A stretch of 40,929 bases of DNA from Flavobacterium sp. Leaf82 (GCF_001422725.1 NZ_LMMA01000007.1:59901-100829), one strand, 5' to 3'. Counted from the first letter of the stretch, positions 23,310-31,741 are shown. Notes: generated from the sequence alone by a model not told the origin. Translations and numbers: made by a program.

Positions 23310-24619
23310 TATAGTAATTCTATTTTAAGTATTTTGTTTGTGGTATTATCAATTTTAAAACGTTCATCCTGTCTGATTCCAACAATCCAGACAATCTCAT
23401 TGCCTGAACACAAAAGCCACGTTTTTTCTTTTTCGATAAGGGATAATTTTTCATCTTTAAAAAGTTTACTCACTTTTTTAGACTTTCCGTTCATTCCAAA
23501 AGGCTGAAAAACATCCCCTACATTCCATTTACGTAAAACAAGTGGAAACTGGATTTTTTCAGCGTCCACAAAGATAGCCTTATTATCATCTATTGTAATG
23601 TGACTTACAGTACAAAGCTTCAATTTTAAGGGAAAATTAACGTCTGTATCGTTTGCAGTAATTTCAAATTCTTCCTTTTCTGACATTTCAGAAAGTGGGC
23701 TTAAAATCAAGGTATCTCTATTTTTAAGCAAGCGAAATTCTGCCGAAAGTACTTGTTTTCCAGATTGTCCATCAACTAAATCATAAACATCATTCCATGC
23801 CAAAAAGCCAAATTCATTCAGCCATTGGTACAAATACGATTTATAATTGGGTAATTTTTTAAGTTGATTCAAATCAAAATGAATATCGTCACCTTCTTCT
23901 TTTGCAACTTGCTGATAAATCATAATCGAGGCATCTTCAACCATTTCGTGAGATTCCTGCAAATACGATTGTGTTTTCTGAAATGCATTCAAAAAATTAG
24001 GATTGATTTCTTTTAAAATTGGAACCAAATCATGACGAATCTTATTTCGAAGATATTTATTCGACGCATTGCTGCTGTCTTCCCGCCATTCTATTTTATT
24101 CTCTTCTGCATATTTCAGGATTTCATCTCTTGAAAAAGGCAAAAGTGGACGTATAATCCGATCGTTTTGTTCCGGAATTCCCGTTAATCCTTCTAATCCC
24201 GTTCCGCGGGTTAAGTTGATAATGAAAGTTTCCAGATTATCATCAGCATGATGAGCTGTTAAGATATAATCGAAATTTTCTTCTTCTAAAAGCTCATAAA
24301 ACCAACTGTAACGCAATTCACGTGCTGCAACTTGCGTCGACAATTTATAATCTTTGGCAAAAGCCTCCGTATCAAATTGAGTTATAAAAACCTGGATATT
24401 ATTTTGATCGCAATACTCCTGAATGAAATTCTGATCACCAAAACTTTCTAGTCCGCGAAGTTGGAAATTGCAATGCAAAACAGCGATTTCATAGGGCAAT
24501 TGCTTTATTAAATGCAATAAAACCATACTGTCCAATCCTCCGCTAACAGCCAGAAATAGTTTTTTTTCTTCCAAAAATGGAAATCTCGAAGTAATATGAT
24601 TTTGAAATTTTGAAAACAT
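23309..24619 (-). CDS. tilS: tRNA(Ile)-lysidine synthase
   Basis: A 436-residue protein of normal length. The N-type ATP pyrophosphatase domain starts FLAVSGGLDSMVLLHLI (PP-loop SGGLDS at 26-31), followed by ILTAHHADDNLETFIINLTR and SNKYLRNKIRHDLVP, both diagnostic for TilS. The C-terminal domain contains FGMNGKSKKVSKLFKDEKL. TilS converts C34 of the CAU-anticodon tRNA-Ile to lysidine with ATP and lysine, so that AUA is read as isoleucine, and is essential in most bacteria. It overlaps dsbD by one base (TAATG). Confidence 0.96.
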   Translation of the reverse strand: MFSKFQNHITSRFPFLEEKKLFLAVSGGLDSMVLLHLIKQLPYEIAVLHCNFQLRGLESFGDQNFIQEYCDQNNIQVFITQFDTEAFAKDYKLSTQVAARELRYSWFYELLEEENFDYILTAHHADDNLETFIINLTRGTGLEGLTGIPEQNDRIIRPLLPFSRDEILKYAEENKIEWREDSSNASNKYLRNKIRHDLVPILKEINPNFLNAFQKTQSYLQESHEMVEDASIMIYQQVAKEEGDDIHFDLNQLKKLPNYKSYLYQWLNEFGFLAWNDVYDLVDGQSGKQVLSAEFRLLKNRDTLILSPLSEMSEKEEFEITANDTDVNFPLKLKLCTVSHITIDDNKAIFVDAEKIQFPLVLRKWNVGDVFQPFGMNGKSKKVSKLFKDEKLSLIEKEKTWLLCSGNEIVWIVGIRQDERFKIDNTTNKILKIELL

Positions 24620-24699
24620 TCGATAAATGTAAAAAATTAAATTCGATCTATTTTTAAATGAATTGTTAAGCGTGATGTTTTTTTGCTACGAATTATTTT

Positions 24700-24995
24700 T
24701 TTTCGCCATGAATTTCACGAATTTTCGCGAATTATTTTCATGCAGATTGTGTAGATTTTTTTTGCCACTCCCGATAGCTATCGGGATAAAAAGATTTACA
24801 CAGATTTTTTAATCATTTTGATCCATTAATCTGTGGCTATATTTTTCTTGCCACGAATTTCACAAATTGGTGCGAATTCTTTCTCACAGATTATTCAGGT
24901 TTTTTTTCAATAAAGATTAAAAAAAATCCGCGTTTATCGGTTTAACCCGTAAAATCCGCGGGCAAAAAAATTCGCGAAAATTCGTGAAATTCTTG
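24700..24995. repeat. Spacer of GCCACGAATTTCAC / AATCCGCG repeats with nested palindrome
   Basis: The 392-bp spacer between pabB and tilS (24620-25011) holds no gene. It contains two forward copies of GCCA(C/T)GAATTTCAC (near 24705 and 24850) and reversed forms near 24975-24995 (CGCGAAAATTCGTGAAATTC). ACAGATT/AATCTG words and AATCCGCG words lie between. A perfect 18-bp palindrome TCCCGATAGCTATCGGGA is inserted at 24769-24786. The same word set recurs at 35752-36058. Confidence 0.7.
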
Positions 24996-25011
24996 GCTAA
25001 CTTTTTAAAAC

Positions 25012-26322
25012 TTACTGCAAAACTTCGTGCATCGCCTTCGCTTTCAACAAACACTCTTCGTATTCATTTTCAGGAATTGATTGTGCTGTAATGGCGCTTC
25101 CTACAGAAAATGAAACGTATTTATTTTCCTGATTGTACAAAATACTTCTGATCACGACATTAAAATCAAAATCGCCTTCTGGCGTAAAACACCCAATAGA
25201 TCCGCTGTATAAACCACGTTTTGTCTCTTCGAGATTTTCGATAATATTCATAACCGAAATCTTTGGAGCGCCGGTCATACTTCCCATTGGGAAAGTGGTT
25301 CTTAAAACATCGATTGGAGAATATTGAGAATCTATTTTTGATGTTATAGTAGAAATCATTTGGTGAACCTGCAAAAACGAATAGATTTTACAAAGTTCTA
25401 CAACCTCAACCGAACCTTTTTGAGCTGTATGCGACAAATCGTTTCTGACTAAATCTGTAATCATAATATTTTCGGCACGTTCTTTTGAATCAGATTCTAA
25501 AAACTGTTTTGATTTTTCGTCTTCAATTGGGTCCAAAAACCGTTTTGACGTTCCTTTTATAGGTTGCGAAATCAAAGTTTCTCCTGTTTTTTTCAAATAA
25601 CGTTCCGGTGAAGCCGAAAGCAAAAATTGCTTATGATTTTTAAAGAAAACCGAAAACGGGGCTTGTGATATTTTATTTAGTTTCTGAAATTTTTCAAGCG
25701 GATTTATAACTGCATTTTCAGCATAAAATTCCATACAAAAATTTGCTTCATACATATCTCCTTTATGGATATGATCGAGCATTTTTGTTACTTTCTCAAC
25801 ATATAAATCTTTTGAAATGCGTTGTTCAATTTTTAAAGATGGAGCACTTTCGACTTTCGACTTTTGACTTTCGACTATCTCATTAAAATCATCTTCAACC
25901 TCATCATCGCAAAGTAATAAATACTGAATTTCAAGTTCATTTTCTTTCAATAAAAAAATCTTTTTTGGCTGAAAAAAAAATAAATCCGGAAAATCCAAAC
26001 CATCAAAATTTGAAGATTTTAATTCCTCAACATCATTTTTTAAATCATACGAAAGATAACCAAAAAGCCAGTCTTTAGTGGTTTGCTGATATTGTTTAAG
26101 ATCATCGAAAGCGTTATGAAAATCGGTTTTTAAAGACGTAAAAGCATCCACAGCCAAAATACAATCAAAACTGGAATATTCTTGGGGATACGAATTGCTA
26201 TCCAAAAAAATAACCTCGCGAAATTGCTGCGACCAGCTTAAAAGTTGTTGTTTAAAATGCTCTGGATTTGAAATATGTTTATGAATAGAAACTCTCAAAA
26301 AAGTATAAATTTTAGATTTCAA
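25012..26322 (-). CDS. pabB: Aminodeoxychorismate synthase component I (PabB)
   Basis: A 436-residue chorismate-using enzyme. The C-terminal core is well conserved: HKGDMYEANFCMEF, LLSASPERYLKK, SQPIKGTSKR, ENIMITDLVRNDLSHTAQKG, FPMGSMTGAPKISVM and RGLYSGSIGCFTPEGDFDFN. The PIKGT form, with Lys, marks aminodeoxychorismate synthase rather than anthranilate synthase (PIAGT), so it feeds p-aminobenzoate and folate synthesis. The N-terminal ~130 residues are shorter and diverged. No glutamine amidotransferase (PabA) or lyase (PabC) gene is adjacent. It lies upstream of tilS and dsbD on the same strand but is separated by a 392-bp repeat-rich spacer. Confidence 0.93.
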   Translation of the reverse strand: MKSKIYTFLRVSIHKHISNPEHFKQQLLSWSQQFREVIFLDSNSYPQEYSSFDCILAVDAFTSLKTDFHNAFDDLKQYQQTTKDWLFGYLSYDLKNDVEELKSSNFDGLDFPDLFFFQPKKIFLLKENELEIQYLLLCDDEVEDDFNEIVESQKSKVESAPSLKIEQRISKDLYVEKVTKMLDHIHKGDMYEANFCMEFYAENAVINPLEKFQKLNKISQAPFSVFFKNHKQFLLSASPERYLKKTGETLISQPIKGTSKRFLDPIEDEKSKQFLESDSKERAENIMITDLVRNDLSHTAQKGSVEVVELCKIYSFLQVHQMISTITSKIDSQYSPIDVLRTTFPMGSMTGAPKISVMNIIENLEETKRGLYSGSIGCFTPEGDFDFNVVIRSILYNQENKYVSFSVGSAITAQSIPENEYEECLLKAKAMHEVLQ

Positions 26323-26483
26323 AATTACGACAAAAAAAATCCTTCGATAAAAGAATACTCAAAAAATATTGGCACACTTTTTAGTACACCGAATTAAGAG
26401 TTATTACTAAAACATCTTTTTAACACAAAAGCAAAATTAATAACTCAAAAAACATCATTTATTAATCAAATTTTAAAACCTTT

Positions 26484-27383
26484 ATGAAAACAATTGCAAA
26501 ATTAGGCGCGTCAACCTTGGTAATCATTGCATTACTATTTTCTTGTAAAAAAGCTGATAATTCTTCGTATGAAGGAACGGGAGACATGAAAGTTTCAGCA
26601 GACAGCACGGCTGTGTCCTCATCGGCTGCGGTAGTCGATAAAAATAGTAAGCAGAAATTTATTCGAACTGCTGATATTAAATTCAAGGTTAAAAATGTCG
26701 TCAAATCTACTTATGCAATTGAAAACGCTACTCAAAAATTTGGCGGTTTTGTTACTTATACTAATTTGCAAAGTAACATTCACGATCAGATTAAAACTAA
26801 AATTAGTCAGGATAGTACACTTGAAACTACCAAATACACGGTGGAAAACAACATTACAATTCGCGTTCCTAATACTCAGCTTGACACGGTTATTAAAACG
26901 ATTGCCAAACAAATTGATTTTCTGGATTTCAGGGTAATTAAAGCCGATGACGTTTCATTGAAATTACTATCAAATCAGCTTTCTCGAAAAAGAAGCGCAT
27001 CAACCGAAAAAAGGGTTGAAAAAGCAATTGATTCTAAAGGCAAAAAAATAAATGATATTATGGAAGCCGAAAATACTTTGGCTAATCAAAAAGAAGCAAG
27101 CGACAATCGTGTTATAGATAATTTATCATTACAAGATCAGGTTAATTTTAGCACAATCACATTACAGCTTTATCAAAACGAAACTATCAGGCAAGAAACT
27201 ATGGCAGGCGAAAAAAACAGCAATGCTTATAAACCAAATTTAGGTTTGCAAATTCTGGATTCGCTTAAAAATGGCTGGTATATTCTTGAATCAATTTTTG
27301 TGTTTTTAATTAATCTTTGGCCTTTTATTATCATTGGTTTAGCCGGATTTTTTCTTTACAAGAAATACGGAAAGAAACAGTAA
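26484..27383 (+). CDS. DUF4349-like lipoprotein with C-terminal membrane helix
   Basis: A 299-residue protein. A lipoprotein signal (LVIIALLFSC, lipidated Cys at about 21) is followed by a Ser-rich linker. The body starts KFIRTADIKFKVKNVVKSTY, then QKFGGFVTYTNLQSN, NITIRVPNTQLDTVIKTIAK and a long helical coiled-coil region (about 160-210), in the order usual for DUF4349 proteins. A transmembrane helix near the end (FLINLWPFIIIGLAGFFLY) is followed by KKYGKKQ. Lipid at one end and a helix at the other suggest anchoring of both ends in the envelope. Function unknown. Confidence 0.82.
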   Translation: MKTIAKLGASTLVIIALLFSCKKADNSSYEGTGDMKVSADSTAVSSSAAVVDKNSKQKFIRTADIKFKVKNVVKSTYAIENATQKFGGFVTYTNLQSNIHDQIKTKISQDSTLETTKYTVENNITIRVPNTQLDTVIKTIAKQIDFLDFRVIKADDVSLKLLSNQLSRKRSASTEKRVEKAIDSKGKKINDIMEAENTLANQKEASDNRVIDNLSLQDQVNFSTITLQLYQNETIRQETMAGEKNSNAYKPNLGLQILDSLKNGWYILESIFVFLINLWPFIIIGLAGFFLYKKYGKKQ

Positions 27384-27588
27384 AACTGTTAATAAAACAG
27401 TAATTTCATAAGAAAAAATTCGTTATATTTGATATAGCATTAAATTAAACACATTTTACAATTATATTGATTATTGAATCCTAAATAAAATAACGTTAAA
27501 AACAGATTTTCATTTTATTAAGGAATTCAGATTTAAGATGTTTATCAGCAAATAAATTATATTTTTTAACCTTATTAAATCTAGTATT

Positions 27589-27963
27589 ATGAAAATCGCT
27601 ACCATTATTGTCCGTGTTTTAATTGGTCTTTTGTTGCTTTTTGCTTCTATAAGTTATTTTTTTCACTTGGCACCTGAACCGGAAACAACAGGAAATTTTA
27701 AAGCTTTTAATGTTGGTTTAATGGCTTCTACGTATATAATGCCTTTAGCAAAGTCAATTGAATTACTTTGCGGAATTGCATTTGTAACCGGGCGTTATGT
27801 AACATTAGCAAATATTTTGATTCTGCCAATTACCGTAAACATTTTGTTTATCAATTATTTCCTTGCTCCACAAGGTTTACCAATTGCAGTTTTATTGTTC
27901 TTAGCTAACTTATTTTTGATTTACAGATATTGGGATAATTATAAAAGTGTTTTCACCAGATAA
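27589..27963 (+). CDS. DoxX-like four-helix membrane protein
   Basis: A 124-residue protein with four hydrophobic helices (about 3-24, 44-64, 68-88 and 96-116). The start IIVRVLIGLLLLFASISYFF followed by SIELLCGIAFVTGRYVTLAN matches the DoxX/DoxD-like layout. These small proteins are found with redox or quinone-linked functions in some species, but most are uncharacterised. Nothing nearby narrows its role. It is followed by a hairpin at 27988. Confidence 0.78.
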   Translation: MKIATIIVRVLIGLLLLFASISYFFHLAPEPETTGNFKAFNVGLMASTYIMPLAKSIELLCGIAFVTGRYVTLANILILPITVNILFINYFLAPQGLPIAVLLFLANLFLIYRYWDNYKSVFTR

Positions 27964-27987
27964 TCTATTTCATTTACAAATAATAAC

Positions 27988-28018
27988 AAACCCGATAAGT
28001 TTTAATACCTATCGGGTT
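27988..28018. terminator. Hairpin between the convergent doxX-like and lipocalin genes
   Basis: The arms AAACCCGATA (27988-27997) and TATCGGGTTT (28009-28018) enclose AGTTTTAATACC. The A and T borders on both sides make it usable from either direction. It resembles the palindrome at 1098-1126. Confidence 0.7.
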
Positions 28019-28053
28019 TCTTATTTAATAAAAATCAACGTTTATAATCTTTA

Positions 28054-28596
28054 TTAATTTGCTTTATTGTGTTCTGTCCAAACCAAGTCTGTGACATTAT
28101 AACCAATTTCCTGTGCTTTTATAAGGTAATTTGCTTTTATACTCTCAGGAATGGTGGTTTCTCTGGAAAGTATCCACATGTATTTTAAACTTTCGCCCGC
28201 AACAAGAGCATATTTGTAATTATCATCGATTGCAATTACATTATATCCGGCATAAAAAGGACCAAAAAATGAGACCTTAAGCATACCAATATCATCTTTT
28301 TTGACGAATTTGGCTTTTCCTATGCTCTCTTCCCATTTGTCTTTTTTGACATTGTAGCCCTTATTATCAACTCTTATGGTTCCATTATCGTTTAGAGAAT
28401 ATTGCGCTGTGACATTGTTGAGACCTTTTTCGTATTTAAAATCCAGTCTGGCAATTTCGTACCATTTCCCTAAATATTTTGATTTGTCAAAATTAGTAAC
28501 TGCTTTTGCTTTTTCCGGAATCGTTGCTCCACACGAATAAAGTGCCAACGCAATTCCTGCTCCAACAAGAACTGGAGCTATATATCTATTTTTCAT
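28054..28596 (-). CDS. blc: Outer-membrane lipocalin, Blc-like
   Basis: A 180-residue lipoprotein: hydrophobic signal ending ALYSC (Cys about 22), then the lipocalin SCR1 motif FDKSKYLGKWYEIARLDFKY (GxWYE), the strand NNVTAQYSLNDNGTIRV, the SCR2-like region YNVIAIDDNYKYALVAG and SCR3-like MWILSRETTIP. All three structurally conserved regions of Blc/apolipoprotein-D-type lipocalins are present. E. coli Blc binds lysophospholipid and is induced under envelope stress; the same role here is inferred. A TATCTTTA box lies just upstream on its strand. Convergent with the DoxX-like gene. Confidence 0.92.
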   Translation of the reverse strand: MKNRYIAPVLVGAGIALALYSCGATIPEKAKAVTNFDKSKYLGKWYEIARLDFKYEKGLNNVTAQYSLNDNGTIRVDNKGYNVKKDKWEESIGKAKFVKKDDIGMLKVSFFGPFYAGYNVIAIDDNYKYALVAGESLKYMWILSRETTIPESIKANYLIKAQEIGYNVTDLVWTEHNKAN

Positions 28597-28784
28597 AATA
28601 TTATCTTTTAGATTAGTAAAGATAACACGAGAAATACAGATTAAATTTACAAAATTTTTATTTGATTTTATATTTTTCTAGCATTAAAATTTTTATTGAA
28701 TTGCCTTTATAGAAAATTTACCTTACCTATAAAAAGCTTCGGAGAAATAAAATATCTATAAAATAATTTATTTCCCGTCGAGCT

Positions 28785-29016
28785 CAAGTTCCTGCGGAGC
28801 GAAATCTGTATCAATTATAAATATGTCGCTCCGATGGAGCTTGAAATCTTTGTGGAAATTCTTTGCTATAAATATGTCGCTCCTCTGGAGCTTTTTTAGA
28901 TTTTAATAATCTATCTAATGAATAAAATATTTTATCTACTATAAATATGTAGTCTCTACGAGACAAAGAAGATGGTGAATGGTATTTTTTCTATCATTAT
29001 ATAATCTCTACGAGAT
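28785..29016. repeat. Cluster of TATAAATATGT-hairpin repeats with covarying stems
   Basis: Four related small hairpins follow one another. They are ATAAATATGTC plus GCTCC-GAT-GGAGC (28815-28840), the same leader plus GCTCC-TCT-GGAGC (28866-28891), ATAAATATGTA plus GTCTC-TAC-GAGAC (28939-28964), and a shortened TATATA plus ATCTC-TAC-GAGAT (28997-29016). Stem sequences change on both sides together. The first also pairs with CAAGTTCCTGCGGAGCGA at its left to form a longer imperfect palindrome. The region lies in the 791-bp gene-free spacer 28597-29387, whose remaining left part (28597-28780) is plain AT-rich DNA. Confidence 0.75.
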
Positions 29017-29042
29017 ATAAAAACGATGAGGCTAAACCCAAT

Positions 29043-29147
29043 CTTGTCATTTCGACGAAGGAGAAATCTTTACAAGAAGCTCGGCAAAGATTGAGCTTAG
29101 GTTGCAGATTTATTTACTGAGACTTTTCCTTCGTCGAAATTGACAAG
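29043..29147. repeat. TTGTCATTTCGACGAAGG long-hairpin repeat
   Basis: The left arm CTTGTCATTTCGACGAAGGA (from 29043) is the reverse complement of the right arm (TCCTTCGTCGAAATTGACAAG, to 29147) apart from an extra T. About 60 bp lie between, containing AAGAAGCTCGGCAAAGATTGAG, a motif shared with the array at 1-420. Sister copies are at 33470-33580 and 40242-40346. Confidence 0.8.
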
Positions 29148-29179
29148 TTAGCCGGAAATATTGTTATGAAAATGATTGT

Positions 29180-29309
29180 CCTAGCCCCGATAGAAGTGGA
29201 AATCCTTTTGTGGCAGGGTTTGCCACAAAAGATTGGAACGGATTGCTTCGCCAGTTCGCACTTTCAGGCTCGGGTGCGGGATTAGCTCCTAAAAAAAGAG
29301 GTTTTTATC
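29180..29309 (+). repeat. CTAGCCCCGATAG structured repeat (Flavo-1-like), long copy
   Basis: It begins CCTAGCCCCGATAGAAGTGG, then AAATCC. The central hairpin is TTTTGTGGCA / TGCCACAAAA, followed by GATTGGAACGGATTGC, and the end is GTGCGGGATTAGCTCCTAAA. CCCCG near the start can pair with CGGG near the end. An insert (GCTTCGCCAGTTCGCACTTTCAG) distinguishes it from the copies at 31924 and 40101. The layout recalls the Flavo-1 candidate RNA of Flavobacteria, but this is from memory and was not searched. Confidence 0.6.
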
Positions 29310-29328
29310 ATAGAAATAGGGAAACAAA

Positions 29329-29366
29329 AAAACCGCCAATCCTGAAATCTCAAGATTGGCGGTTTT
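29329..29366 (-). terminator. Intrinsic terminator of lpdA
   Basis: The perfect 13-bp stem AAAACCGCCAATC (29329-29341) / GATTGGCGGTTTT (29354-29366) has a 12-nt loop. On the minus strand it is followed by seven T residues. It begins about 20 bp after the lpdA stop. Confidence 0.92.
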
Positions 29367-29387
29367 TAAAAATATACTTAACGTAAA

Positions 29388-30791
29388 TTATACGTGTAAT
29401 GCTCTATTATCTGTAGCGGCTAATGCTGCTTCTTTTACTGCTTCAGCAAAAGTTGGATGCGCATGGCTCATTCTTGAAATATCTTCAGCAGATGCTTTAA
29501 ATTCCATTGCTGTAACTGCTTCTGCAATTAAATCAGCTGTACGGGCTCCAATCATGTGAACTCCTAAAACTTCGTCTGTTTTAGCATCAGCGATGATTTT
29601 AACGAATCCGTCAAGATCTCCACTTGCTCTTGCACGACCTAAAGCTTTAAAAGGAAAACTTCCCACTTTATATTCAGTTCCTGAAGCTTTTACCTGCTCT
29701 TCAGTTTGTCCAACTGCAGCAACTTCTGGCCAAGTATAAACTACACCAGGAATTAAGTTATAATCGATATGTGGTTTTTGACCTGCTAAGATTTCAGCAA
29801 CCATAGTTCCTTCTTCTTCTGCTTTGTGTGCTAACATTGCTCCACGAACAACATCACCAATTGCATAAATGTTAGAAACATTAGTTTGCAAGTGATCGTT
29901 TACTTCTACTTGTCCTCTGTCTGAAATTTTTACTCCGGCTTTGTCAGCGTTTAATCCGTCTGTGTAAGGACGACGACCAACAGAAACTAATGAATAATCT
30001 CCTTCTAGAGTGATAGTTTCTCCTTTTGCATTTTCAGCCTGAACTACAACAGCATCGCCGTTTCTTTCTACTGATTTTACTTTGTGAGAAACGTAGAATT
30101 TCATTCCTTGTTTTTTCAATACTTTAGTCAATTCTTTAGACAATGAACTATCCATTCCAGGAATGATTCTGTCCATAAATTCTACTACAGAAACCTGAGC
30201 TCCTAAACGTAAATAAACTTGTCCAAGCTCAATCCCGATAACTCCACCACCAATAATCACTAAGTGTTTTGGAACTTCTTTTAAAGCCAAAGCTTCTGTA
30301 GAAGTGATGATTCTTTCTTTGTCAATTTTGATGAATGGCAAAGAGGATGGCTTTGAACCTGTAGCAATTACAGCATATTTAGTTTCGATAGTTTCTGATG
30401 TTCCGTCAGCTTTTGCAACTGCAATGTGCGTTGCATCTACGAAAGAACCTAAACCATTGAAAACAGTAATTTTATTTTTATCCATTAAGTAGTTGATTCC
30501 ACCTACGGTTTGATCTACAACTGCTTGTTTACGAGCAATCATTTTCTCTAAATTGATTTTTACATCTCCGGAAACTTCGATTCCGTGATCTGCAAAATGA
30601 GCAATTTCGGCATAATGATGAGAAGAAGATAATAATGCTTTTGAAGGAATACAACCTACGTTAAGGCAAGTTCCGCCTAATGAATTATATTTTTCTACAA
30701 TTGCAGTTTTAAAACCTAATTGTGCGCAACGAATTGCTGATACATATCCTCCAGGACCTGAACCTATAATGACTACGTCAAATGAACTCAT
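29388..30791 (-). CDS. lpdA: Dihydrolipoyl dehydrogenase (E3)
   Basis: A 467-residue FAD enzyme, normal length. FAD-binding GSGPGG (10-15), redox-active disulfide GGTCLNVGCIPSK with Cys42 and Cys47, NAD-binding VIIGGGVIGIELGQVY, second FAD motif NIYAIGDVVRGAMLAHKAEE, and the C-terminal catalytic dyad HPTFAE (His445, Glu450). It reoxidises dihydrolipoamide in the pyruvate, 2-oxoglutarate and branched-chain 2-oxoacid dehydrogenase complexes and/or the glycine cleavage system. No E1 or E2 gene is adjacent, so it probably serves several complexes. The promoter element TAATTTTG lies 28-35 bp upstream, and a strong terminator follows. Confidence 0.96.
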   Translation of the reverse strand: MSSFDVVIIGSGPGGYVSAIRCAQLGFKTAIVEKYNSLGGTCLNVGCIPSKALLSSSHHYAEIAHFADHGIEVSGDVKINLEKMIARKQAVVDQTVGGINYLMDKNKITVFNGLGSFVDATHIAVAKADGTSETIETKYAVIATGSKPSSLPFIKIDKERIITSTEALALKEVPKHLVIIGGGVIGIELGQVYLRLGAQVSVVEFMDRIIPGMDSSLSKELTKVLKKQGMKFYVSHKVKSVERNGDAVVVQAENAKGETITLEGDYSLVSVGRRPYTDGLNADKAGVKISDRGQVEVNDHLQTNVSNIYAIGDVVRGAMLAHKAEEEGTMVAEILAGQKPHIDYNLIPGVVYTWPEVAAVGQTEEQVKASGTEYKVGSFPFKALGRARASGDLDGFVKIIADAKTDEVLGVHMIGARTADLIAEAVTAMEFKASAEDISRMSHAHPTFAEAVKEAALAATDNRALHV

Positions 30792-30818
30792 AGTTTGTCT
30801 ATTTTATTTTTAGCGATA

Positions 30819-30826
30819 CAAAATTA
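30819..30826 (-). promoter_or_regulatory. -7 element TAATTTTG of lpdA
   Basis: On the minus strand TAATTTTG is an exact TAnnTTTG match, and its last base is 28 bp from the lpdA ATG. The TTG at -33 is not clear. Confidence 0.55.
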
Positions 30827-30896
30827 AGGAATAAAGTTTTGTTTAAAGTTTAAATCTCAATGTTTTTTGTGTGAAATTTTGGGTGTGGGTTTTACC

Positions 30897-30937
30897 GCAA
30901 AGTGCGCAAAGATTTACGCAAAGATTCGCAAAGTTTT
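30897..30937. repeat. CGCAAAG direct-repeat cluster
   Basis: CGCAAAG occurs repeatedly (CCGCAAAGTGCGCAAAGATT, then TACGCAAAGATTCGCAAAG), and once more in CTCGCAAAGACGCG at 30954. It is a low-complexity dispersed repeat in the 439-bp gene-free spacer 30792-31230. The spacer also holds the cruciform element at 30978, a palindrome at 31152 and ACCTCAG/AACCT words at 31195-31232. Confidence 0.6.
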
Positions 30938-30977
30938 TATTTTTTTTAGTCTCGCAAAGACGCGAAGTTCCAAAGGT

Positions 30978-31117
30978 TTTTGAATTGCCTCCAGCTTTAG
31001 CTGGAGATATTAATAGGAGAATAAGAAAGAAGGCTTTAGCCAAAATAGTAAAATTTGACTAAAGCCATTTGATTTTAATCTATACAAACTCCAGTTGAAA
31101 CTGGAGGCAATTCAAAA
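30978..31117. repeat. 140-bp cruciform element with 17-bp perfect terminal inverted repeats
   Basis: The ends TTTTGAATTGCCTCCAG (30978-30994) and CTGGAGGCAATTCAAAA (31101-31117) are exact reverse complements. Inside are three hairpins: CTCCAGC-TTTA-GCTGGAG (30989-31006), GGCTTTAG...CTAAAGCC (31032-31039 / 31059-31066) and CTCCAGTT-GA-AACTGGAG (31089-31106). The outer hairpins share the CTCCAG bases with the terminal stem, so two folds compete. It has no coding capacity. It resembles a miniature mobile or REP/MITE-type element. Confidence 0.8.
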
Positions 31118-31151
31118 TAAAAAATTAGAATTTGGATTTTCATGCAGTTTT

Positions 31152-31171
31152 AGACGCACTGCAGTGCGTCT
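31152..31171. repeat. 20-bp perfect palindrome AGACGCACTGCAGTGCGTCT
   Basis: AGACGCACTG/CAGTGCGTCT is fully symmetric and more GC-rich than its surroundings. It is followed by CTACGG. The GACGCACTGCAGTGCGTC form is familiar to me as a dispersed palindrome in Bacteroidota, though this was not searched. No function is known. Confidence 0.75.
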
Positions 31172-31230
31172 CTACGGAAAACCTTTGCCCCTAAAACCTC
31201 AGAACCTTAGCAACTCAGAACCTCAGTACC

Positions 31231-31686
31231 TCAAAAAATCACCGTTGAATTCTTGACTTCACTAATCATAAACATACTTTGTGTGCTGCCAATATGCTGT
31301 AATGTTGTGAGTTTGGTTACTAAAAATTCGCGGTAAGCTTCCATGTCTTTTACGAGAACTTTAAGGATATAATCGTAATCGCCGCTTACGTGATGACATT
31401 CTAAGACTTCGTTGAGTTTGATGACTTCACTTTCGAATTTGGTCAGGAATTCTTTGGTGTGCTGAATGAGTTTTAAATGACAGAAAACTACAAATCCTTT
31501 TTCCATTTTTGATTTGTCGACTAAAGCTACGTAGTTTTTGATTATTCCTTCGCGCTCCAACTTTTTGATGCGTTCGTAAACTGCGGTTACCGAAAGGTTG
31601 AGCTTTAAGGATAATTCTTTGGTTGTTTTTTTACTGTCGGTTTGTAATAGAATCAAGAGTTTTTTGTCGGTGGCGTCTAAAGTCAT
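31231..31686 (-). CDS. Lrp/AsnC-family transcriptional regulator
   Basis: A 151-residue protein counted from the ATG at 31686. The frame stays open for 15 more codons to 31731, but those codons lie in a dispersed repeat (GTCATTGCGAG...) and are not family-like. The N-terminal HTH reads LDATDKKLLILLQTDSKKTT, then ELSLKLNLSVTAVYERIKKL. The C-terminal RAM domain contains HVSGDYDYILKVLVKDMEAY, the usual ligand-binding GxYDxxL region. It is divergent from a trans-sulfuration-type PLP enzyme (32138), so control of that gene in response to an amino acid is the natural inference. Confidence 0.93.
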   Translation of the reverse strand: MTLDATDKKLLILLQTDSKKTTKELSLKLNLSVTAVYERIKKLEREGIIKNYVALVDKSKMEKGFVVFCHLKLIQHTKEFLTKFESEVIKLNEVLECHHVSGDYDYILKVLVKDMEAYREFLVTKLTTLQHIGSTQSMFMISEVKNSTVIF

Positions 31687-31692
31687 TTTTGA

Positions 31693-31741
31693 GTCATTGC
31701 GAGGAAGACCTGTTCGCCGGGGCGAAAGCATCTCATCCTCT
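31693..31741. repeat. GTCATTGCGAG repeat, left copy of an inverted pair
   Basis: GTCATTGCGAGGAAGACCTG...GCATCTCATCCTCTG reads inward. Its partner at 32094-32131 is the reverse complement of GTCATTGCGAGTAACGAAGC followed by AATCTCATCCTCTGG. The pair frames the Lrp/PLP-enzyme intergenic region and overlaps the upstream extension of the lrp frame. Confidence 0.7.

Noticed and set aside
31687..31731. 15-residue N-terminal extension of the Lrp regulator
   Set aside because: It is largely translated dispersed repeat (GTCATTGCGAG...), and Lrp proteins begin close to the LDATDKKLL element.
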